A DNA stretch of 64,000 bases, from the NCBI GenBank assembly GCA_000697355.1, contig JNEN01001260.1, forward strand, positions 124,001 through 188,000. The letters are read 5' to 3'. The position numbers and the translations under genes were made by a program. The DNA is from Syncephalastrum monosporum B8922. Lineage: Eukaryota > Mucoromycota > Mucoromycetes > Mucorales > Syncephalastraceae. The notes below the pieces were generated by a model. It was not told where the DNA came from, searched no databases, and worked only from the letters and a program-made list of their open reading frames with translations. Below, piece by piece: positions 33,809-46,182 of the stretch (position 1 is its first letter; every line of letters begins with the position of its first letter).

Positions 33809-36451
33809 ATGTCGCGCTTCTTCCGATCTGGTTCTGACAGCGAATCCGAAACCGATTCTTCTGACAACGAGTCCTTCATCTCTGATGAGGAGTTGTCCTC
33901 TGAGGAGGAAGATGACTTGTCCGCCGACGAACAACAACAAGATGATCAGCCCTCCAAGAAATCTCGTTTCCTGAAAGACGCCGACAGCGAATCCGAAGAG
34001 GAATCCGACGAAGAAATCGGTGGCAAACGCCGTGCCAAGAGCGCAAAGGACAAACGCGAGGAGCTCATGCAGAGCTCGGCCAAGGCCATTGAGAACGGTC
34101 AAAAGAACAACGATTGGGTTCTCATTTCCTCTGGTATATTGCTTACCCCCTGGATATCCTCGTTCAATCTGATGCTTACCTCCTTTTGCAGAGTTTGATA
34201 AGCTCATCATCAGTGTGCAAAAGGCCACCACTGGCTTCGACAAGATCCCTGTCCCCAAGTTCTTTGTCAAGATTCTTGTCGAGCTTGAGGGTCTTTTGAA
34301 CGAAGCCCAAAAGGAGAAGACGGGCAAGAAGAAGCCTAGCCCCAACGCCAAGGCTCAGCTTGGTATGAAGCAGAAGTTCAAGAAGAGCACCAAGCTCTAC
34401 GAAGGCCTGATGGCCGAATACAAGAAGGTACGAATATTATGAATGATAATAATACACATATACAAAAATATTAAACGAACGGAAACGATTAGGATCCTGA
34501 GGCCTTCATGGCTGAGGAGGAGGAGGCAGCACCTGCCGCTGCCTCGCCTCAGCGCGTGTTGTCGCCTGCCGTCGGCCAAACCGTCACTGAGGCTGAGCTC
34601 GACGGTTTCTCCGCTGTTGGCAAGAAGGGTCGCACTGTCACTGCTGTTGCCGCTGCTCCCAAGGAAGAGAACATCTTTGTCCGTCTGCGGGAGGTCCTTG
34701 AGAACCGTGGCAAGAAGGTAACGCGCTGCTAGAGACAGAGAGACAGATCGCATCTTGATACTTATATCTATCATGACAGAACACCAACCGTGATGAACAA
34801 ATTGCCACCCTGGAGGAGCTCCTCGCCGCCGCCCAATCCCCCTTCCAAAAGATCCTCATCTTGCTCGCCGTCATCCCGTCGCGCTTCGACTTTAACCAAA
34901 GCATGACCGAGCACATGCAAGTCGACATCTGGAAGAAGGTGGAGGTCGAAATCAGCAGCCTTTTGGAGATCCTCGAGACCAACCCGTCCTATGTCATTCG
35001 CGAGAGCGCCGAGGAGCTTGACCACGAAGACAAGGATATCGTGCCTGAGGAGGGCAAGACGGTTGGCATTCCCGGCTCCGTTGTCAGCTTGGTGGAACGC
35101 CTTGATGACGAGTTCACCAAGTCGCTCCAGAGCATCGACCCCCACACGACCGAGTACATTGATCGCATGCGCGACGAGCCCGGTCTTTACGCCGTCCTGG
35201 TCCGTGTGCAAGCCTACGTTGAGCGACACAACATGAATGAGAGCCTTCCCAGAATCGTCCTGCGCCGCCTGGAGCATCTGTACTACAAGGTAATGCTCGT
35301 GTGCATCATACACATAGAAGCACAGTAAAGTAACCGACTTGTATTTCTTCTTTTTTTTTTAGCCTGAGCAAGTCATCCAGTCAACCGAAAAGATCGCCAA
35401 GTCCATTCTGCCCGAATACATCACCTCGTCCGTGACGACCGCGGAGGAGCCCTCGCAGCTGATCCACGAAATGTGCACATACTTGTACAAGCAGGATGTG
35501 TCCGTGATCCGCACCCGGGCCATGCTGTGCCACATCTACCACATTGCCCTCCACCGCCAGTTCCACACCGCCCGCGATATGCTTCTCATGTCCCATCTTC
35601 AAGAGTCTGTCCACCAGGCCGACATTCTGACCCAGGTGCTGTACAACCGCACCGTCGTGCAGATTGGTCTGTGCGCGTTCCGTGATGGTCTGATCAAGGA
35701 AGCACACGCGTGTCTGCAGGAAATTCAAGGCTCAGGCCGCGTCAAGGAGCTGCTTGCCCAGGGTGTGCAGGCTTCCCGCTTTGGCCAGCAGATGACGCCC
35801 GAGCTGGAGCAGCTGGAGCGCCAGCGCCAACTTCCTTTCCACATGCACATCAACCTGGAGCTGCTTGAATGCGTCTTCTTGACGTGTTCGATGCTGCTGG
35901 AGATCCCTGCCCAGGCCCAGGCAGGCCCGAACAACAAGAAGATGATCTCGCGACCCTTCCGCCGACTTTTGGACTACAACGAGCGACAAGCCTTCACGGG
36001 CCCGCCGGAGAACACACGCGACCATATTATGAGCGCAGCCAAGGCGCTTGCGTCGGGCGAGTGGGAGCGTGCACGTGATTATATCCTGGCGATCAAGATC
36101 TGGAACCTGATGCCCGAGAACCAACAGATCAAGGATATGCTTGTGGCCAAGATCCAGGAGGAGGGTCTCCGCACGTACCTCTTCACTTACGCGTCCTACT
36201 ACTCCACCATCGGCCTTGCCCAGCTCGCTTCCATGTTTGCCCTCTCCGAGTCCCGAGTATCTGCCATCGTCGCCAAGCTCATCTGGAACGAGGAGCTTTC
36301 TGCATCATTGGACCAAGTCGCGCAGTGTGTCGTGCTCCACCGTGTCGAGCCTTCACGGCTGCAGGTGCTGTCCATGCAGTTCTCTGAGAAGGCGGCCAAC
36401 CTGGTCGACCAGAACGAGCGCCTGTTGACCACGGGACGGGACCGGCAATAA
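33809..36451 (+). CDS. NIP1: Translation initiation factor eIF3 subunit c (Nip1)
   Basis: A core eIF3 subunit that links the 40S ribosome with eIF5, eIF1 and eIF2 during start-codon selection. The N-terminus is acidic (MSRFFRSGSDSESETDSSD). EFDKLIISVQKATTGFDKIP and PKFFVKILVELEGLLNEAQ follow, then QIATLEELLAAAQSPFQKIL, LVERLDDEFTKSLQSIDPHT and a PEYITSSVTTAEEPSQLIHE segment. The C-terminal PCI domain includes LPFHMHINLELLECVFLTCS, ISRPFRRLLDYNERQAFTGP and YASYYSTIGLAQLASMFALS. About five exons are divided by short introns near 34131, 34427, 34718 and 35290. The first ATG after the leader is used. High GC and C-ending codons in the second half mark strong expression. The stop is at 36449-36451. 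Confidence 0.97.
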
Positions 36452-36540
36452 ATAACATCCACACCTTCACCCAAACCCAAAACACCCCAAAAACACCCAA
36501 ATCTTGTTCTTTTCTTGCCATGTAGATTTTAGCATTCCAA

Positions 36541-36546
36541 AATAAA
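36541..36546 (+). promoter_or_regulatory. Polyadenylation signal AATAAA (eIF3c)
   Basis: AATAAA lies 90 bases past the eIF3c stop on the same strand. Confidence 0.55.
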
Positions 36547-36825
36547 GCTATACAAAGCTATGAAGCGCCCAGACCGAAGCACTAACAAATAAATACACGG
36601 AGTGCTACACTTGAATGTGTTGCGCGTATCACACGCAATCAGAGAGAACCACAGTCAGTTGGTGAGGTAGTCCCTTTTTTTTGTGTTTTTTCGTGAACGC
36701 GGAATCGCTAACCAGCTGACCTGAACTAAATATGGCAAGGTAAATTCTTCCCTTTTTTTTTTTATTTTATTCGTTCTTTGTGCATTTCAGTCAACGGATC
36801 GACCCCATTTCTACAACGTTTTTTC

Positions 36826-38310
36826 ATGGCCTCTGAAATCGACAAGAAGATTGCCAAGTACCGCAAAGAACTGTTTCAATGGGAACGCTACTTTAAAGAG
36901 AAGTACGGGCGACGGCCGGGCGTGAAGGATATTCAAGCACGTCCTCAAGTAGGCAAGTTGCATACCTGAAAAGAACTAAATAACGGCCTGGAATCGACCG
37001 ATGCTGACCCATGAACCACAGAAAAGAACTACAAATACTATAACAAACTCAAGAGGCAGAAAAGGTACAGAAAAGGACCTTTTTGCTGGTGGCGATCGCG
37101 CGTCACGTCTGCTTGCTTATGTATTTATACATTTAACAATTTTCCTCCATTGTCTTTTTCCAGGGCCGAGGCAGAAGAAAGCGGAGCATCAGCATACGAG
37201 GCACAGGACAAGACAGCAGCGCCAACAACATCAGCAGCAGAAGGACAGGAAGAATTAGACGAAGAGCCTGTGAATGGTGAGGCGATCAGCACACAGCAGA
37301 GCCAGATGGATACACCTCCACCTGTGCAATACCATGGACAACAGCGCCGTAAACCATCGGTCCAAGTCATCGCTGGAGACGAGGCACACAAGTTCCTGAG
37401 CAAACTGAGCCAAGAAAAGATCGACTCTGACCTTGCCAACGAAGCCTTTTGGCTCGACATATCCGTCGAAGAACTCGTCGCACGCAAAGAAGCAGGCTTC
37501 TCCTCTCAGTCCCAGTCTCAGCCGCAACTGCAGTCGCCAGACGATCTCTTGGGGCCCTCATCGGCTCCCGATCCTTTCCATCAACCTCGCAAAGGAGACC
37601 TCGCAGAAACACCCCTCGGTGAAATCAACGCCAACACCAACACACATTCCACTGAATCCAAGGCAATCGGTAAACGCCGTGCGAGTCAGTCCACCCTGGA
37701 CGACACAGCCACGGCGGCGGCGGCCGTCCACGCTCAACGGGAACGCAGGATGTTCCGTTTCAAACACAGCCGCAGCTTTCATGAGCTCACGGAGGATGAT
37801 GGCCAGCACGACGAGGCCTATCGCGCCTTCTTCCTCGGTCTGACCGTCAAGGAACTACGCGCACGCGAAGGTCGGTCCAAGAAACGTACCACGAAATCGG
37901 CTGCATCCGAGAACCAGGAAAATCGTCTGGGCAATAAGCCTGCACTCAAACGGTCGGCGAACAGCGCCCCATCGACGCATGAAGTTATCAAGCAACAAGC
38001 AGACAAGGAAGAAGAAGAGAAGCAGAAAAAGGAAGACTTTGCCAAGGCCATGTCCGTCATGGAAGCGGTTGCGGACACGATGCTGCCTGCCGAGGTAAAA
38101 ATCGTTCCTCGCACTTCGCGACGCTATACGCCCAGCACACCGTATACATCATACCAGGTCGAGCGGATCCAGACGCTGTTGCGAGATAACTTGTTTTTCG
38201 AGAAACGGATGACGCCTTTGTCAGACGAGCATCTTGGCCAAGTGCACGGCTCAGATTTTGTAGCCGATCACTGTCAAGTCAGCCTGCGCCAAGAAGAGAC
38301 CTTTTCTTAG
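36826..38310 (+). CDS. SLD2: Sld2/RecQL4-N-like DNA replication regulator
   Basis: Sld2, phosphorylated by S-phase CDK, bridges Dpb11 to the pre-initiation complex at replication origins. Three exons, 36826-36948, 37027-37064 and 37164-38310, give 1308 nt, 435 residues, in frame. The N-terminus carries the Sld2/RecQL4 signature: IAKYRKELFQWERYFKEKYG, RRPGVKDIQARPQ, NYKYYNKLKRQK. The middle is disordered, with many Ser-Pro or Thr-Pro-type sites. Two copies of a short helical piece are visible, FWLDISVEELVARKEAG and FFLGLTVKELRAREG. The C-terminus reads RRYTPSTPYTSYQVERIQTL. No helicase domain follows, so this is the fungal Sld2 form and not a RecQ4. The name rests mainly on the N-terminal motif. 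Confidence 0.78.
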
Positions 38311-38486
38311 TTCATGATACCAACACACCTTATCCACCCTTATCTCTCCTCAAAACGGGAGAGAAAGCGAGTGCTCTATTCACTTTCCCTCCTTTGCATA
38401 TAGTTTCCCCTTGTTGTTTCTATAGTTTTGTCAACTTGTATAGTTTCGGTTTCCATCCTCGGATGAGCTTGACAACCCATGATCTC

Positions 38487-38492
38487 AATAAA
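38487..38492 (+). promoter_or_regulatory. Polyadenylation signal AATAAA (Sld2-like gene)
   Basis: AATAAA lies 177 bases past the Sld2-like stop and converges with the DPH6 3' end. Confidence 0.45.
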
Positions 38493-38605
38493 TAATTGAA
38501 GAAGCCAATGTGGCATGCTCGTATGTGGATATATATATATTATACAAAGAGGAGGACAAGCGAACCGACGCGTATGGGTTTCAAACGATCAAGCATGCAT
38601 GATGA

Positions 38606-39784
38606 TCATTCCTTGTCGACCAAAGAGCACCTCTTAAACTTGAGGTATGCAACCGGAGCAAAGGCATCGTCTGAATGGACTACGGTCTCAGTCTCCTCGC
38701 TTAATATAAATTAGCATCTTCTCCCTCTGTACATGGTCAGCGTGTCTACTTACACTACGATCCGTCTTTTGAAAAGCGGGCAATCCAGAGTGAATGTTTC
38801 ATATTCGCCACCCTCTCCACAGATGTGAGACTCGTACTTCTCATTCTATGAGAATTCAAAGTGTGTTAATCCAGTTTCCGGGTCCAAAAACAAAAAGGCA
38901 TGGATACTTGCCAGTTCGCAAAGATAAGGGTACATCTCGCCAATGGTCTTTCCAAGATGAGACGCCTTCAGACCCATGGCCGCGACTTTGACAAGGACGG
39001 CGTGCACGCCTGAGTCCGCCATCTCCTTGAGTAGCTCCTTTTGATCGCGCTCCCAGAGGTAGGCCAGTGATTTGAGGCCGAGGCGGTCACAGCTGATAAT
39101 AGGTTAGGCGACCCATAGACGATACAATTGCATCAGAGAGCAGCAAAGTCCTCACACTTACACGTGCTCGACGCGTACGCGTTGATAGTTCGAGAGGATA
39201 GCGCCGACAGACACGCCTTGGACGTCAGGATGGTCTTTCTAATAGCATAATAGCATGATGGTCAGCGAGTGTATCCTGTGTACCCTGTCTTGCTGCATTC
39301 TTCCCGTGGCTTCACGTACCAGAATATCCTGGAGTAGCATGTAAAGATCTTCTGTCTCGTCCTTATCGGTGGCAACATAGTCGTACTCCTGGTGGATGGG
39401 TGTGCCATGGATTTCGCGTCTGTACAGGGGCAAATCCATGCATTCCGCGTAAAAGTGGATAGCGTCGTGGCCCACGGTCTGGTACATGTAGCTATCAAGC
39501 TCGTCTTGTTACAATCAGATGAATATAAATATATGAATAATAAGGATAGAACAGTCATAGTAACGGTCATAGTAATGACGAGTGAAGCACCTTTATTGGA
39601 TCCGGAAGGCGGCTTCAAATTAGCCAACGCAACAATCTCGTGGCCGTGAGCCACACACTGCATCATGTTGTAGCAGCTGTCCTTGCCACCACTGGTAGAT
39701 AGTGAATATGGGCGAAATGAAGTTAGATGAGAGTATGTGATGGTGCCTCATTCTGCTGTACCTCACTAGGCCGATAAGCTTCAT
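38606..39784 (-). CDS. DPH6: Diphthine--ammonia ligase Dph6 (ATPBD4)
   Basis: Dph6 catalyses the final ATP-dependent amidation of diphthine on elongation factor 2 to diphthamide, in the cytosol. The start at 39784 reads MKLIGLV. Splicing then creates the PP-loop SGGKDS, followed by [20 protein letters not shown]. Further exons give [32 protein letters not shown], a [12 protein letters not shown] region with [43 protein letters not shown] and a [21 protein letters not shown] segment in the adjoining exon. The last exon is [20 protein letters not shown] with LVDKE, stop at 38606-38608. The protein ends there, so this is the single-domain Dph6 (animal-like length) and lacks the C-terminal RidA-like domains that yeast Dph6 carries. 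Confidence 0.92.
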
Positions 39785-39923
39785 CGTTAAGAAAAAATTT
39801 TGGATAACAAATGGCAGGCTCTTATCTCTCGCCTTGAAATCACCCGCCTCGCCCGTTTTATGCAACACAAACCTTATTTATTTTGTTCTACCCAATGGCT
39901 CTTTTTCACTGCCTATGTATACT

Positions 39924-41992
39924 TTATTGTGGCGATGGCGTCCGCATATTAGCCGCATTGATATCTTCTACCGCGCTGCTGTCTTCGGTCGTAGAGCTGT
40001 CTGCGCCGTCTTGTCTCTTATGATTCACGACCCAGTCACTCACTTGCTCGATCGCTGCCGCGGGTGACCGCTTGTGACCCATCAAGAAACCCTGCAAATG
40101 CGCCATGCTAAATTCGAGTTCAGGCACCTTGGACGAAAAAGCATGCGCCATCTTTTGCTTCTCATCCTCGGAGAGGTTCGGGTAAAACTTGGTGAACAGT
40201 TCGTGTGCTTGCTTGCGCGTGGCATTGCCAAAATGAACACGCACATCGATACGCCCTGCGTCGTCAGATGGCATCAGTCTGTGAAAAAGTCATGTAAAAT
40301 TTCGCTCCTACCTGGTCGAATCAAGGCTGAGTCCAACTTCTCGATATGACTATAAAACATGAGCATTTTCGGTCTATCTCAATGTATACATGCCAGTCCG
40401 GACTTACTTGGTCGTCATGCACAGTATACGCCCTTCTTGTGCTGCCACACCATCAATCGCGTTCAGCAGCCCTATCCGCTATTATTAATACAACGGTATA
40501 AGATAGGATGGCACTCGTTTTGTCCGTACCTGAAAACGTAATGTTGTTGGTGGCCGTGCTTTCACCGCGCGTTCTCTGTACAAAAGCAGCGTCCACATCT
40601 TCAATCAGAAGAATGCATCTTGAGAGCAAGTTGAGTTACGTTGCTGAGCAGCGTTCGATCGGGGATCAATTAGTTACCTGCTTGGCGTTTCAGAAACCAG
40701 TTCGCCGAGCGTATCGTCGGTCAAGCTTTTGTTGGACAGGTTCACTACATAGATAGAGAGACCCAACTCGCCCTAATGCATGTCAATGCGCGTTGTAACA
40801 TACCCGCGGCATTAGGTCCTTACCGCGAGTGAGTAAACGAAACTTGTCTTTCCTGATCCAGGAGACCCGTACAAGAGGTAGCCCCTCCGGTAAGGGATAC
40901 CCCGGTCACTGTACCATTCCTCAGACGTCAAGAACTCCTGTGCATCGACCACAAGATGGGTCTTTACGTTGGACGGGATGACGATGGTACTCAGGGGACG
41001 CTTCGGGCGCGACCGCGTGCGACGCCACGCACCATACTGATCTAGGTGGGGAGAAGAAGAAGGAGGCGTCAGAGCCGGTGTCTGTGTTTTCAGGTGCCTG
41101 TCTATCGCTACCTGCTGCATAGACCACCGTACGCCGCAAGTCGCGAGCGATATATTTCTTTTGAGCCTCCAGGACGAGGTCCTGCAAGATCGCACGCGAT
41201 CGACCAAACGTGCTGATCTTGATCCGCTCCAGAGAGGCATTGTTGGGCGACGCGGCTGCAGCGGGCGACGAGGTATTGGGCCTCTCTCGTGAGAGCCAAA
41301 GGAGGCGGCTGTGATAGGTGAAAATGTGGATGCCTGGGGCGGGCAAAAAGTAGATGGGTGGCAGCATGGCATCGAGCCCTTCGCCTGTCAAGCGCTGGCC
41401 TGCTCGGGTAATGGTGGTGGAGACAGAAAACTGGGTGGCGGTCTTGCTGTACGGGTGCTCGCTCAGCCAGTTCAAGATCCAGCTAGCAAAGTCCCGTACG
41501 TCAGAAAAACAAGACCCACCATCATCCATGTGGTCCCGCCCTTACCTGTAGGACTCATCTCTGCTGTCAAAGTCAGCGGTCACGATCGTGCGCTTCTTGA
41601 TGTACTCAAAGAGGAAGCCGCCAAAATAGCGAAAGCTGGCGAGGGCGCCTAAAATATACGAACGATGGGTCAAGTGTCGTGAAGCATGACTGATATCAGA
41701 TATCAGATATCTGACGTACCACCAATGACTGCGAGCTGCAGACCGCCTGTAGCAAATCTAGGGGAGGATCGCGTTAGACACAGATGCGCGGAAAAAGGCA
41801 GGAGAGAGAGACGTACTCGCCCATGCCGAGCTTGTCTGCAATGGACGCGATGGCGCCCCCGAGGGAGCCTGAAGCAGTGGTCGTAGGATCACCTGGGACG
41901 GGCGGAGGCAGGGAAGAGAACTGACGCGAATAGCCATTGGCTCGTCTTACAATGAGAGACACGTACGGGGTCGTCAAGGGCCCTACTGCCAT
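39924..41992 (-). CDS. BCS1: Mitochondrial AAA chaperone Bcs1
   Basis: Bcs1 translocates and inserts the Rieske iron-sulfur protein into respiratory complex III at the inner mitochondrial membrane. The N-terminus from 41992 (MAVGPLTTPYVSLIVRRANG) carries an Arg-rich stretch. A hydrophobic segment near 41770-41690 (ATGGLQLAVIGG) and FRYFGGFLFEYIKKRTIVTA come before the Bcs1 domain (SEHPYSKTATQFSVST, GIHIFTYHSRLLWLSRERP). The AAA module has RRGYLLYGSPGSGKTSFVYS (Walker A), RCILLIEDVDAAF (Walker B) and GLLNAIDGVAAQEGRILCMT with RPGRIDVRVHFG. The C-terminus is polar and extended. The stop is at 39924. About eight short introns. A head-to-tail gap of 139 bases separates it from DPH6. Confidence 0.95.
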
Positions 41993-43148
41993 CGTTATAC
42001 CCTAGTGACTGACAAAGCTGTCTTATTTTTTATGCAAAGAAATGGCGTAGACGTTGCTGAGCCACTTGATTCGCTCCTCCTATTGTTGTCACCAATTCAC
42101 CAATTTTCACTATCGCGCACTTTGCTTGCTTGTAACGGATAGCGACCCCTGCAAGAGACGCACCCATTTTGCGCATTCCCTGTCTGCTTGACATATGCAT
42201 TTGTATCTTGCGCATATGAGACACCTGTCGGTGATATTTCACACTAATGTTTCATGACGCAAATCCTGCAAGCGATGCAGAGGGGATATAACAAACAGAG
42301 AGAAAAGAAAAAGAGGTGTATAAAATCGGTATAGCGCGGCTTCTGCATTCTTCTTCTTTTACTCTCATGTCTCCATATGCAGGGAAATGAGCAGTAGTTT
42401 ATGCACCTTATCAGGCGATGGACTGCCATGGAGTGGCATATTTATATGTGGAGATGATTGCTGATGTCTTAATATTATGGTGGCGCGTGTAAAATAACCT
42501 TCTTTGTAGAATATTGGTTTTCCCAGCGTGGTGTCACAGAAAGAGGGCCTCATTAGGCATCCACATGATCATAGGATAGCGTAATCTTACACATTGCTAT
42601 ACAGGAGTGCTACGGTACTGAAGATGGTGAAAGCACTCCTGGAGGGGGATCTCGTCGTAAAAGGTTGACGCTGTAGAAGAGGGAATGTGTGTGAAAGAGG
42701 AAGAAGAGCGCAGGGCGGTTTGTGCAACCCTGAGCCCGCGGGTGGGGGATGTGCTTTTTCGGAGAAGTTGTTCATCCGAATGCCATCCAAAGTTAGTATT
42801 GGTCTACTAGTGAGAAATAATAATAAGAATAAAAGGAAAGAAGGAAAGCGAGGATCACAGGACTTGAGTGCCTTGAGAGCGAGCCTTCGTTGCTGGGCTT
42901 GGACTGAGGGTATTCCACGCGAGCCATTCCTTATTGCAGCAAAAAGGCCCAAGCGGGTTGCTATTCTTTTCTTTTGTTCGCTTGGCTTCTCATATCCTTC
43001 TAAACACGCACGCCCTCCGTAACATTATTATTATCATTATTGTCTCCATATATCTACTATTTGATTTGTTGCCCTTATTTTTCGGTCTTTTCCCTTTCTT
43101 CCCTCTCCCGCGAAGCTTGTATCTCGCTTTTTGCCACGTTCGCTCATC
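41993..43148. other. Divergent intergenic region between BCS1 and the PAK kinase
   Basis: About 1.15 kb, likely with both promoters. A - strand frame at 42242-42030 (RKMGASLAGVAIRYKQAK..) ends 38 bases before the BCS1 start and could be an upstream ORF or small gene, but has no support. The + frame at 42687-43022 is low in coding character. Pyrimidine-rich leader sequence precedes 43149. Confidence 0.45.
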
Positions 43149-46004
43149 ATGTCCAGCTCGCCTTCGAAATGTGACCCTCCCGACTTTTATTCGCAGAACC
43201 AATCCGCTTCAGCAGCCACGCTCGTCATGCCTCCTGCCGATGCCCTCGAGAATGAGCTGCAGCCGACGCTCACGAGAACAACCACGATCGCTGCAAACCC
43301 CGAACACGCTCTCGAGCCCACCCTCACCCGCACCACCACCGTCGTCGTGTCTGACGACGAGCAAGAACCGCACCACGGCAATACTACAGGGGAAGACCCT
43401 CACTCGCACCCTCACTCGCACCCTCACTCGAGCCAGGACCAGGACCAGGACCAGGAACGACAGGAAGAGCAGCAGGGACCATCCTATGCATCCGAGATAG
43501 CACAGGCTAATGCAGCAACGAGTTTGCCACCCAATACGGCCACCAATGCCTCGTCTGCCCTTGCGCCGCCTCGTGGAACGACCCCTACATCTTCCCCTGC
43601 TGCTAATTCTACTTTGCCTTCTCCACAACAGGAACAGCAAAAGCAGAAATCACAACAGCAGCAGCAGCAACAGCAACAGGACCCTTTAAGTCATCACAAC
43701 GACAACACCCATCGCTGCAGTCAGCAGCGCACCCGAGTCCCTTCACCGCCTGCGCCTGCTCCGATGCCGACGCCTTCGCGCTCGTCTGTCTTGCCTCAGC
43801 GCTCCTCAGGCTCCACCTCGCGTCGGAAAACGGAACGGGCCAACGCGGGCAAAGACCGCGAAAGCAGGCACACGTTGAAAGGTGTCTTTGATAAATTTGT
43901 CGGCAAGTGAAATTTCGAACATCCTCTTAACACTTTTGTCACTTCCACCCTAATTGCCAAGAATGTATGATTCCACAGACTTTATGTCGCAGAACCAACA
44001 CCATCTTCACCACACACCGCGACGTGAAAGCTTTGGATTCCGTCCCAAACGTCAGAACAAAGAGAAAGACAGGGACAATTACCCCAAGGATATATCCACA
44101 CCTTACAACACGGTTCATGTTACCCACGTCGGCTTTAACCCGGCTACAGGCGAATTTACAGGCCTGCCGCGTGAATGGCAAGTCATGCTGAAGCACAGCG
44201 GTATATCCAAGCGTGAGCAAGAGAAAAATCCTCAGGTAACTTTTCCTTGCTTTCCCTCTGCCTCCATAGCGTCTCGGCTTAGACTATAGGGTTTCTCTGT
44301 CCTTTTTCTCTACAGGCCGTTATAGATGCAATCGAGTTCTACAAGGGCTCTCAGCGTGAAGACAATGTGTGGTCCAAGATACCAAAGATGAACACACTTT
44401 CCACTACCTCCTCTTCTTCATCCTCTTCACCTTCCCTCTCATCTCATGACTATCCGCGCAGCTCGCTCGATAAGTCAAAACAGTCCTACACCAACCCTCA
44501 GATCAAAGGCAACAACAGCCCCATGCGGAGGTACTCGAAACTCAAGATACAGCACGCAAAGTCCGGATCTGTAAGTATCTCTGGCAAATACGAAAACTCT
44601 GTTTTGTGAACCACATCTTGCCTTCCATTTACTCATGTCGTTCTTATAGATACCCGAACTTATTCTCGGTAAGAAGGAACTTCATGATATCCATTGTGTC
44701 TGACAAGAGGTAAAAGAGGATGAAGAGGCGACCCCGTCAAAGAAGAAGGCGCTACAGCGGTCAAAGAGCACATCGCAAAAGGCCACTAGCCCGATCGCCT
44801 CTGGGTCAGCTGCCAGTCAGTCTGCATCCAGTCTGACGGCAAGTCCCGGCGTCGTCAAGCGACGCGTTTCGAAAGAGCAGCGCAACGCTCTCAAAGATGC
44901 AGAAGTCCTTAAGCGATTGAAGGATATATGCACCAATGTCGACCCCAGCCAGGTGTACACTGATATTGTCAAAATCGGCCAAGGGTAAGCCTCGTTAAGC
45001 AAGAATCCCTGAGAGTAAACATTGACGGATCTATAATCGAATAGTGCATCGGGTGGCGTTTTTACAGCACGTAAGGCAGGAAGCAAGATGCCGGTGGCCA
45101 TCAAGCAAATGAATTTGGAGCAGCAGCCCAAGAAGGAACTCATCATCAATGAGATTGTCGTCATGCGACAGTCGCAGCATCGAAATATCGTCAACTTCAT
45201 TGACTCCTATCTGTGGAAAGGCGATTTATGGGTCATTATGGAATACATGGACGGTGGAAGCCTGACAGATGTTGTTACATGCAACCTGATGATGGAAGGT
45301 CAGATCGCTGCAGTCTGCAAGGAAACGTTGCTCGGTCTGGAGCATCTGCACGCCAACGGCGTCATTCATCGCGATATCAAGAGCGATAATGTCCTGCTTA
45401 GCTTGAATGGCGATATCAAATTAAGTAAGTGTATGCAAATGATATCTCGGGGCCGGTCGCCTGACGCCGTAGACCCTTTCTTTTTTCCTTTTGTTCCCTA
45501 GCCGATTTTGGATTTTGTGCCCAATTGAACGAGAATCAGGCGAAGCGCACTACCATGGTGGGAACCCCATATTGGGTACGTTTATCGTTGCGAAACGACT
45601 GAAAGCGGATCATCGATGAATTCGAAACTCATAATGACACGACCTTGTCTTAAAAAAATTAGATGGCGCCCGAGGTGGTAACACGAAAGGAATACGGTTC
45701 CAAAGTGGATATATGGTCTCTGGGCGTGATGGCAATAGAGATGGTGGAAGGCGAACCACCTTACCTGAATGAAAACCCTCTGCGCGCTCTGTACTTGATT
45801 GCCACCAACGGCACGCCCCGGCTGCAGAATCCCGAAACCTTGAGTGACATTTTCCGGGATTTCTTGTCCCTGTGCCTCGAAGTCGATCCCGAGCGAAGGT
45901 CGACCGCAAAACAAATGCTTCAGCACCCTTTCCTCGAGAAGGCAGATCCTCTGCATTCGCTCGCACCTTTGATTCAAGCTGCGAGAGAAAGCATGTCTAG
46001 ATAG
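43149..46004 (+). CDS. p21-activated kinase, Ste20/PAK family
   Basis: A Ser/Thr kinase activated by Cdc42/Rac that controls polarity, mating or MAPK signalling. The ATG at 43149 ([18 protein letters not shown]) is preferred over the upstream TTG frame. The N-terminal 250 residues are disordered, with tandem HPHS and DQ repeats and a poly-Gln run. Exon 2 begins at 43962. The CRIB motif is [20 protein letters not shown], then [19 protein letters not shown]. The kinase domain shows [20 protein letters not shown] (Gly loop split by an intron at 44986), [38 protein letters not shown] and the [20 protein letters not shown] segment. There is no PH domain, so it is Ste20/Pak1-like and not Cla4-like. 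The stop is at 46002-46004. Confidence 0.93.
43397..43470 (+). repeat. Coding minisatellite in the PAK gene (HPHS and DQ units)
   Basis: Repeats of CACCCTCACTCG encode HPHS units and are followed by CAGGAC repeats encoding QD. A CAG/CAA-type poly-Gln run lies further on at about 43655-43680. All lie in the disordered N-terminus and may vary in length. Confidence 0.85.
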
Positions 46005-46182
46005 CAACTCGTTTCATTCACAATATAGTAGTTCTTTTGGCTACTACCTCCTTGTATCTTCTGATCGTTACCCTTCCCTTTTGTGCTAATATACAACTTT
46101 TTACATGTGTATTTCAAATGAATCCAGAGGACAATCAAGCAGAGAACAAATGTTACAGGAAAGAAACAATGGCACATCAAAA

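Noticed and set aside
34771..35313. 180-codon - strand ORF within eIF3c
   Set aside because: It is antisense to clearly conserved eIF3c sequence.
41686..41715. Short palindromic ATATCAG/CTGATATC repeats
   Set aside because: They lie in a BCS1 intron and are too short to support an element or regulatory site.
43397..43450. Regular short repeats that could suggest a CRISPR-like array
   Set aside because: The units are contiguous 12-mers without spacers and encode HPHS in the PAK N-terminus. This is a coding minisatellite.
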